Source: Sulfidibacterium sp964456625 (GTDB lineage Bacteria; Bacteroidota; Bacteroidia; Bacteroidales; F082). From it: a stretch of 64,000 bases of DNA. Positions 58,837-64,000 of this stretch are shown here, in pieces. The stretch covers positions 26,370-90,369 of the forward strand of contig CAYWBO010000003.1 in the NCBI GenBank assembly GCA_964456625.1, read 5' to 3'. Both the position numbers and the translations under genes were made by a program. The first letter of the stretch is position 1. Each line of letters starts with the position of its first letter. The notes beneath the pieces are model-generated. The model was given only the letters and a program-made list of their open reading frames with translations, was not told the DNA's origin and did no database searches.

Positions 58837-59520
58837 CTACGATACCAATTTTAGAGCTTCTCTGCGGCTTAACTTATCCAGAGCTGTGTGATCACAAAAC
58901 TCAATCACCCAGGCGGGGTTGGTTTTGCTGTATTGCCGCAACATCCAGCCAATGGCTTTGTTAATGAAAAATTCCCGGGAGCCCAGTAATGCGTTGATGA
59001 TTGAAGTCAGCAATTTCTGGTCGACGGCCTCTTTATAATTTAACTGAAACAGGATCGTGGTTCGCTGGAGCCAGATGTTTCCGGAATCCATCCATTTTTT
59101 GACGTATGGGTCCCGTTGACCGGGAAACTTCTTGAAAAACTCACCCACAAGTTTGGAGGCAATAAAATCAACGGTATCCCACCATGATTTATGGGTTATC
59201 ATGAATTCGAAAAGAAGAATGTCGTCTTTTTCAAACTGCCCGGCATAGCGATGAACCATTTCCTGGGCAAGATATTGAAACTCTCTTTGAGGTTTGTCCC
59301 ACAGTGCTTTGGTAAGGGTATCAAGTGCTTCTTTGGGAGGTAGAACTTTCTTATTGAAAAAAGTTTTTTGAATTTCCTGCCTGACAGGAGCTTTGATACC
59401 ATAAAACTCAAAGAGGTTTTTCATATAAGCCTTTTGACCTGACGCTATTCCCCCATCAGCGCGGTCTTGAAATTTACTTTCAAATGTATTCAGAAAATCA
59501 TTTTCCTTTTCGTTAGCCAT
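58837..59520 (-). CDS. DNA alkylation repair protein (AlkD-like)
   Basis: A 227-residue all-helical HEAT-like repeat protein of the AlkD/AlkC glycosylase family that removes N3- and N7-alkylated purines. MKNLFEFYGIKAPVRQEI near the N-terminus, REFQYLAQEMVHRY, the catalytic-site-type WWDTVDFIASKLVG and FINKAIGWMLRQYSKTNPAWVIEFC are family segments. Length is as usual (~225-235). It is followed on the minus strand by nothing and preceded at 38 bp by a small protein gene, so the two may be co-transcribed. Confidence 0.9.
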   Translation of the reverse strand: MANEKENDFLNTFESKFQDRADGGIASGQKAYMKNLFEFYGIKAPVRQEIQKTFFNKKVLPPKEALDTLTKALWDKPQREFQYLAQEMVHRYAGQFEKDDILLFEFMITHKSWWDTVDFIASKLVGEFFKKFPGQRDPYVKKWMDSGNIWLQRTTILFQLNYKEAVDQKLLTSIINALLGSREFFINKAIGWMLRQYSKTNPAWVIEFCDHTALDKLSRREALKLVS

Positions 59521-59558
59521 AATATCAGGTTATCCTTTGGATAAGCTTTTTGAACAGC

Positions 59559-59939
59559 TTAAAGGTAATCAATTCCCTGCCATCGAAAAGCGGCTTCTTT
59601 AGTAGAAAATATTTCCATCCGGTAATTAGTAATTTCTGAATACATGATTTTGAAGGTTGTGGCCAGCACCACAGCTTCAGGCGAATCAATAATAAAGGCT
59701 TCTTTCAGCGAATCCAGTTTTTTACTTAGGTTTTTCATGGCTTCTACAACGGGATCCAGATCGTTGTGCGTAAATTTAAAGTCAGCATCTGTAGCAAATG
59801 TAATAGACTTGATTTTCTTTGGGAGGTCGCGTTTGTTAACCAGCATATTGATAAAATCGATCATCTCCTTTAAATAGATGTCTCCATTATAATGTATTTC
59901 GGCTATCTGATGCGCATCATGTAACTTGTATGTTATCAT
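59559..59939 (-). CDS. Small protein of unknown function, STAS/SpoIIAA-like
   Basis: A 126-residue soluble protein. The pattern of alternating strands and helices (YKLHDAHQIAEIHYNGDI, SITFATDADFKFTHNDLDPVVEAMKNLSKK, EAFIIDSPEAVVLATTFKIMYSE, YRMEIFSTKEAAFRWQGI) fits a STAS- or SpoIIAA-like fold as seen in many small Bacteroidota proteins with the ending MExFSTKEAAxxWL. No catalytic residues. Genes of this type are often single and of no known role. It lies 38 bp upstream of the AlkD-like gene. Confidence 0.7.
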   Translation of the reverse strand: MITYKLHDAHQIAEIHYNGDIYLKEMIDFINMLVNKRDLPKKIKSITFATDADFKFTHNDLDPVVEAMKNLSKKLDSLKEAFIIDSPEAVVLATTFKIMYSEITNYRMEIFSTKEAAFRWQGIDYL

Positions 59940-60197
59940 AAATAGATATTAAAATGACTCCCAAAGCAAAGGGAAATTTATTTCTCTTCTGTTCGTTGTC
60001 TATCACTAAAGTCCAGACTTCAAGAAAATTCAGCGACGCCGAATTGGCGGCAAAATTAATTTTTTTCTTTATTGGGTTATAACAATAATTTATAATAAAC
60101 GGTTTAGTGCTCCCAGTAACTTTTTTCGGTTCCTCATGGTTTTATATCTATTTTTGAAAACTCATGGCGTTCGGAATAATGGCTGAAAAATTTAATC

Positions 60198-60881
60198 ATG
60201 AAATATAGATCGTTGCATAAAACCGGCTTTATTGTTTCTGTACTTTTATATGGTTTGCTTGCCAGCTGTAACATCAAAACAGTGCAACATGCTCAGCTCC
60301 GGGAAGGAGATTTGCTGTTCCAGAACATCCAGTGTGGTCCGTTATGCAATGCCATCGAGGCAGTAACGCAGGGCGTGGACGGGAAGAAATTCTCGCATTG
60401 TGCCTTGGTTGTGAAAATCAACGATACTTTAAAAGTGGTGGAAGCCATCGGTAAAGAAGTGCAGGTGCATTCCCTGAAAACTTTTTTTGCCAGAAGCGGT
60501 GACACCGGCGTCATCAGCAATATCACGGTGGGAAGATTAAAGAAACCTTATAAGTCGTTGATTCCCGGTGCGCAGGCGTTTGCCCTACAACAAGTCGGTC
60601 AGCCTTATGATGATGACTTTTTGATGAATAACGGGAAATGGTATTGCAGCGAACTGATCTATGCAGCTTTCAAGCATGCCAATAACGGCAGGACTTTTTT
60701 CCCGCTGCAGCCCATGACTTTCAAAGATCCTAAAACCCACGAGTTCTTCCCGGCCTGGATTGATTATTACAGGGCTTTAAAAGAACCCATCCCGCAGGGA
60801 AAACCGGGAATCAATCCGGGTTTGATTTCGCGTTCACCCAAACTATCTATAGTAGACATCAAAAGAGTGTCTTTGCGTTAA
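60198..60881 (+). CDS. YiiX/YebB-type permuted papain-fold lipoprotein (NlpC/P60 superfamily)
   Basis: A 227-residue lipoprotein: lipobox LLASC with Cys24 as the acylated residue. The permuted amidase domain has GDLLFQNIQCGPLC, the catalytic-type His67 in FSHCALVV and the catalytic Cys150 in WYCSELIYAAF, in the reversed His-then-Cys order of the YiiX/YebB group. Members hydrolyse amide or ester bonds in peptidoglycan or lipids; this substrate is not known. The intergenic regions on both sides are AT-rich. It converges with the iorB gene, whose stop is 32 bp away. Confidence 0.85.
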   Translation: MKYRSLHKTGFIVSVLLYGLLASCNIKTVQHAQLREGDLLFQNIQCGPLCNAIEAVTQGVDGKKFSHCALVVKINDTLKVVEAIGKEVQVHSLKTFFARSGDTGVISNITVGRLKKPYKSLIPGAQAFALQQVGQPYDDDFLMNNGKWYCSELIYAAFKHANNGRTFFPLQPMTFKDPKTHEFFPAWIDYYRALKEPIPQGKPGINPGLISRSPKLSIVDIKRVSLR

Positions 60882-60913
60882 GATCTCTCATTTGTCATGA
60901 AATCATTTTAATG

Positions 60914-62974
60914 TCAAACCAGCCCTGAATCGGTCAAGGGCAGATTGTGATATCGTTTTCCGGTAGCTGCATAAACTGCGTTTATGATGGCCGGGGCAAT
61001 AACCGGAACGCCGGGTTCTCCGATCCCGGTAGGCCGTTCATGATTTTCGATGATGTCCACGGTAACTTCCGGAAGCTCATCCATCCGTAAAACGGGATAG
61101 TCATCGAAATTGGTTTGTTGTATTTTCCCTTCTTTAGCGGTAATTTTTCCGTAAAAACAGACCGACATGCCGAAGACAGCTGCTCCTTGTAGCTGTGCTC
61201 TGATGGTGTCATGATTTACCGGCTGGCCACAGTCTACTGCCATGTGGATCTTATGAACTTTCAACTTGTTTTTGATCACTGAAACCTCTGCAACTGCGGC
61301 TACATAAGTCAGAAAACTGTAATGCACCGCCAGTCCCATGCCGTGATTTGCCGGAAGTGATTTTCCCCAGCCTGCCGTTTTAGCGGCGGTAGTCAGCACC
61401 TTTTTCAGGCGTGCCGTATCCATCCTGAAACCTTCACCCGCATCGATCATCCGGTCCCTTCCGATCAAATCGAGCCTATAGGTCAGGGGGTCCCTTTTGG
61501 CAGCCACGGCCAGTTCATCGGCAAAGACATTGGTAGCATATCCTTCGAAGATGTTACACACAGACCGTAACCAACCGATACGGACATGAGCGTCCGCCCT
61601 GGCGTTTTCAACCTGAAGATTCGGGATCTCGAAAGGAAGATTGGTGGCTCCGCTCGCCAACTCACCTCCGGAGGCATAATTAGTGCCGGGAACAAATGTG
61701 GAACTGATGGAAGGAAACGCCAGCCGGTGTAACCAGGCTGTTGTCCGTCCGTTTTTATCGAGCGCTGCTTTCAGATACTGTGCACTGGTGGTATGATAAA
61801 AATCGTGCTGTATGTCGTCGGTGCGATCCCAGAAAACCTGAACCGGAGCGTTGAGTTTTCTGGAAAGGATCACGGCTTCCATCACAAAATCGGGATTGGA
61901 TTTTCTTCCGAAAGCACCGCCCAGGAAGGTGACATGAACCGTTACTTTTTCGGGATCCAGGCCTAAATATTTTGCGGTATCATTGCGTGCATCCTGTGGC
62001 GACTGCAGTGGGGCCCAGATCTCACAGGAATCTTTTTTAACCCAGGCTACGGCGTTGGGAACTTCCATAGGGGCATGCGAAAGATGCGGCAGCTGAAACG
62101 TGCTTTCCACAATTTTATCTGCTTCTGAGAAAGCTTTTTCGATATCGCCTTCTTTTTTAACCGTTTTTGCCTGTTCATGGACTCTTTGTGTCATCAGTTC
62201 CATGAATTTTTGACTGTCATATCCGCCGTTTTCCCCTGCTTCCCAGGTGACGGAAAGCGCTTCTTTTCCTTTTAAGGCCGCCCAGGTATTGCTGGCAATA
62301 ACGGCCACCCCGCCCAGCGCTCCATACGGTATCTTAACGCGGGGAATCTCGAAAATATCTTCTACGCCCGGAACCTTCAATGCCTTACTACTATCAAAAG
62401 ATTTCAGGGTTCCAAAAGTCACAGGCGGACGTGCAATGGCGGCGAATTTCATTCCGGGAATACGGATATCAATGCCGAATTTTGCTTTTCCGTGGACAAA
62501 ATCTTTTAAGTCCACACTGGCCATGGAACGCCCGATAAAATCATATTCTTTNNNNNNNNNNNNNNNNNNNNNNNNNNNNNNNNNNNNNNNNNNNNNNNNN
62601 NNNNNNNNNNNNNNNNNNNNNNNNNNNNNNNNNNNNNNNNNNNNNNNNNNNGTATTCTGATCGCCGTAAATGGGATCTCCGTCGGCCTGTAGGATGCTTA
62701 CCTTTTTCCAGTCGGCATCCATTTCGTCAGCAATGACGGAGCTTAAGGAAGTCCTGATATTCTGCCCCATTTCGGAACGGCTGGCCACCAGAATCAGTGA
62801 ACCGTCGGAATTTAACTGAATGAAAAGACTGGGTTTAAATTCCCCGGAGGGCGCTTCGGCTGCATTTGCTTTGAGTATGAAACCCGGAAGATTGTATGCC
62901 ATTATCAGTCCGCCGGTGGCAAATCCCAGGTATTTCACAAATTTTCTTCGGCTGATATTTTCTATTGGGCTCAT
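60914..62974 (-). CDS. Isoquinoline 1-oxidoreductase-type molybdopterin subunit, interrupted by an assembly gap
   Basis: The large molybdenum-binding subunit of a xanthine-oxidase-family hydroxylase or aldehyde oxidase. The N-terminus has a twin-arginine signal (SRRKFVKYLGFATGG), so the enzyme is exported folded. Motifs of the IorB type include LSHAPMEVPNAVAWV, GGAFGRKSNPDFVMEA, AVDCGQPVNHDTIRAQLQGAAVFGMS and GIGEPGVPVIAPAIINAVYAATGKR at the C-terminus, where Glu is the active-site base. The 100 N at 62552-62651 remove about residues 108-141 or more; total length would be ~690-740. It is 2 bp downstream of iorA. Substrate unknown. Confidence 0.85.
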   Translation of the reverse strand: MSPIENISRRKFVKYLGFATGGLIMAYNLPGFILKANAAEAPSGEFKPSLFIQLNSDGSLILVASRSEMGQNIRTSLSSVIADEMDADWKKVSILQADGDPIYGDQNXXXXXXXXXXXXXXXXXXXXXXXXXXXXXXXXXXKEYDFIGRSMASVDLKDFVHGKAKFGIDIRIPGMKFAAIARPPVTFGTLKSFDSSKALKVPGVEDIFEIPRVKIPYGALGGVAVIASNTWAALKGKEALSVTWEAGENGGYDSQKFMELMTQRVHEQAKTVKKEGDIEKAFSEADKIVESTFQLPHLSHAPMEVPNAVAWVKKDSCEIWAPLQSPQDARNDTAKYLGLDPEKVTVHVTFLGGAFGRKSNPDFVMEAVILSRKLNAPVQVFWDRTDDIQHDFYHTTSAQYLKAALDKNGRTTAWLHRLAFPSISSTFVPGTNYASGGELASGATNLPFEIPNLQVENARADAHVRIGWLRSVCNIFEGYATNVFADELAVAAKRDPLTYRLDLIGRDRMIDAGEGFRMDTARLKKVLTTAAKTAGWGKSLPANHGMGLAVHYSFLTYVAAVAEVSVIKNKLKVHKIHMAVDCGQPVNHDTIRAQLQGAAVFGMSVCFYGKITAKEGKIQQTNFDDYPVLRMDELPEVTVDIIENHERPTGIGEPGVPVIAPAIINAVYAATGKRYHNLPLTDSGLV
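62552..62651. other. Assembly gap (100 N) inside iorB-like gene
   Basis: 100 N of nominal length within the N-terminal part of the molybdopterin subunit. The frame is retained on both sides if the gap length is right, but the true length is unknown. Confidence 0.98.
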
Positions 62975-62976
62975 AG

Positions 62977-63426
62977 CTATTTCGATTCAACGGTTTTAAC
63001 AATGGCTTCTTTGATACGGTGGTAGGTTCCGCAACGGCAGATGTTGCCGGTCATGGCATCCACGATCTGTTGTTCGCTGGGATGAGGAGTTGTTTCAAGA
63101 AGGGCAGCTGCCGTAATAAGTTGCCCGGGTTGGCAGTAACCGCATTGCGGAACTTCCAGAAGCTGCCAGTTTTCCTGGAGTTTGGGATTGATCTTTGATA
63201 ATCCTTCGATGGTTGTGATACTTTTGCCGGCCACATCTGAAACCGGGGTGCTGCAGGACCGGATAGATTCATGATCCACCAGCACCGAGCAGCTTCCGCA
63301 GAGGCCCTCACCGCAACCGAATTTGGTGCCTGTCAATCCGAGAATATCTCTCAATACCCAAAGCAGGGGCATATCCGGATTGACATCCAGCGATTTCTTC
63401 TCGCCGTTAACAGTAAGCGTTATCAT
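62977..63426 (-). CDS. Isoquinoline 1-oxidoreductase-type [2Fe-2S] subunit
   Basis: The 149-residue electron-transfer subunit carries two [2Fe-2S] sites: the plant-type cluster (Cys38, Cys43, Cys46, Cys58) and the alpha-helical-type cluster (Cys95, Cys98, Cys130, Cys132; QCGYCQPGQ and NICRCGTYHRI). It passes electrons from the molybdenum subunit to an external acceptor; no FAD subunit is present, as in IorAB and AldA-type enzymes. ATG 63426 is set by the promoter at 63454-63461. It is translated together with the large subunit (2 bp gap). It has no signal peptide, so it is probably exported with IorB by the Tat system. Confidence 0.9.
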   Translation of the reverse strand: MITLTVNGEKKSLDVNPDMPLLWVLRDILGLTGTKFGCGEGLCGSCSVLVDHESIRSCSTPVSDVAGKSITTIEGLSKINPKLQENWQLLEVPQCGYCQPGQLITAAALLETTPHPSEQQIVDAMTGNICRCGTYHRIKEAIVKTVESK

Positions 63427-63453
63427 AGGTTTGGGTATGTTTGGATTATGATT

Positions 63454-63486
63454 CAAATGTAACAAATTTTAGGTTTGTATCAAAAA
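63454..63486 (-). promoter_or_regulatory. Promoter of iorAB-like operon
   Basis: TTTTTG ending at 63481, a 19-nt spacer and TACATTTG (63454-63461) on the minus strand, 27 nt before ATG 63426. The -33 part doubles as the T-run of the upstream terminator. Confidence 0.7.
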
Positions 63487-63520
63487 TTAAGGGCTTCAGG
63501 AATTTCCTGAAGCCCTTAAT
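63481..63520 (-). terminator. Terminator of the TonB-dependent receptor gene
   Basis: 16-bp perfect stem ATTAAGGGCTTCAGGA / TCCTGAAGCCCTTAAT with a 3-nt loop, then TTTTTG, on the minus strand 20 bp after the receptor stop codon. Confidence 0.85.
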
Positions 63521-63540
63521 GAAACAATCAAAATGAAAGC

Positions 63541-64000
63541 CTACAGCGTAATGATGATTCCGATGCTCGGAAGCACCTGTCCACTCAAATTTGGCAAGGA
63601 TTCCAGAACATAATCCTGTCCATTGGCTGTTGTCATGTAAGCCCCTGAACCTGTTTTTTTACGGATAATATAATCCTGTCCTTTGTTTTTGAAATTGTAC
63701 GCATTCTGGATATCCAGATAAAGCTGCAAAGCCCATTTTTTATAATAGTACCTTTTGTCAATCCTTAAATCCAGTTCCTGGAATGAACCAAAACGCTGGC
63801 TGTTGAGAAGCGAATAATTGAAGTAGGGACCCCCTTTAGCATCCCAGGCCTGGATATTGGCTGACTTTGCCAAATCATAGGGCGTATAAGGAAGGCCTCC
63901 TACAAAACGCCATTTGAAACCAAACTGCCAGTTCTTTTTGAAAACCTTCGAACCTGTAATGGTAATAAGGTTTCTGCTGTCCCATGAAGAAGGAATAAAA
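63541..64000 (-). CDS. TonB-dependent receptor, C-terminal fragment (start beyond window)
   Basis: The last ~150 residues of an outer-membrane TonB-dependent receptor: amphipathic strands such as SRNLITITGSKVF, WQFGFKWRFVGGLPYTPYDLAKS, FQELDLRIDKRYYYKKWALQLYLDIQNAYNFKN and the final PSIGIIITL. The reading frame stays open to the window edge, so the gene continues upstream on the minus strand; a TTG at 63873 is not a real start. The DLRIDKRY...LYLDIQNAYN pattern fits the usual final barrel strands. The imported substrate cannot be told. A terminator follows directly, separating it from iorAB. Confidence 0.82.
   Translation of the reverse strand, partial: FIPSSWDSRNLITITGSKVFKKNWQFGFKWRFVGGLPYTPYDLAKSANIQAWDAKGGPYFNYSLLNSQRFGSFQELDLRIDKRYYYKKWALQLYLDIQNAYNFKNKGQDYIIRKKTGSGAYMTTANGQDYVLESLPNLSGQVLPSIGIIITL

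Overview
The window reads as a chromosomal scaffold of a Bacteroidota bacterium, probably a Bacteroidales-like anaerobe or facultative anaerobe. Three things point there. The gene content is typical: KorAB, a nadK-DUF6089-uppS-bamA-ompH-ompH cluster, LytTR two-component genes, an M64 peptidase and a TonB-dependent receptor. Many intergenic regions carry the Bacteroidota -7 promoter box TAnnTTTG 20-50 nt before a start codon, with little Shine-Dalgarno signal. tRNA genes are scattered singly. Two runs of exactly 100 N (53007-53106, 62552-62651) show a draft assembly.

Layout. 1-4.7 kb: end of a D-3-phosphoglycerate dehydrogenase-like gene, an envelope-sensing operon (LiaF-like, TM2, LytS-type kinase, LytTR regulator) and an Asp/Glu racemase. 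4.7-13.2 kb: a 2-oxoglutarate locus with korAB on the minus strand, three tandem single-gene ferredoxin cassettes, then sucA-sucB. 13.2-16.8 kb: serine hydrolase, nadB and a gamma-carbonic-anhydrase-like protein. 16.9-23.4 kb: outer-membrane biogenesis (two OmpH/Skp, BamA, UppS, DUF6089-like protein) and NadK. 23.7-28.2 kb: TPR-like exported protein, OmpP1/FadL-like porin and an extreme Tyr/Gly-rich lipoprotein. 28.3-40.6 kb: proS, a tRNA with CAT anticodon, an AT-rich LtaS-like sulfatase, a kinase-like protein, an AI-2E-type permease, glnS, DUF4442, manA, small proteins and YitT. 40.8-42.2 kb: twin exported repeat proteins with a shared, unusual promoter/operator layout. 42.3-50.7 kb: meaB, tRNA-Lys, a cold-shock operon, a chimeric tRNA relic, the Na+-translocating methylmalonyl-CoA decarboxylase operon and tRNA-Arg. 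50.7-55.1 kb: transaldolase, a candidate structured RNA, ahpC and ptb-buk. 55.4-64 kb: M64 peptidase, an isoprenyl-synthase-like protein, SDR, AlkD-like protein, YiiX-like lipoprotein, iorAB and the end of a TonB-dependent receptor.

How the genes fit together. 2-oxoglutarate can be oxidised to succinyl-CoA either with ferredoxin (KorAB plus the neighbouring ferredoxins) or through the lipoamide complex (SucAB; no E3 gene here). MeaB and the MmdA/gamma/biotin-carrier/beta operon suggest succinyl-CoA to propionyl-CoA conversion coupled to Na+ export. Ptb-Buk suggests acyl-phosphate/ATP formation from butyryl- or branched-chain acyl-CoA. This is inferred from family membership, not shown by the sequence alone.

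The least explained items are: Cys-to-Asp changes in two of the three ferredoxins; twin secreted proteins with an exact 32-residue repeat, each preceded by the same GG-N10-G element and, 79-80 bp further up, the same GAACA/TGTTC palindromes; a multi-hairpin RNA candidate between tal and ahpC; and a tRNA-Arg/tRNA-Lys chimera that, with the intact tRNA-Arg, brackets the decarboxylase operon.
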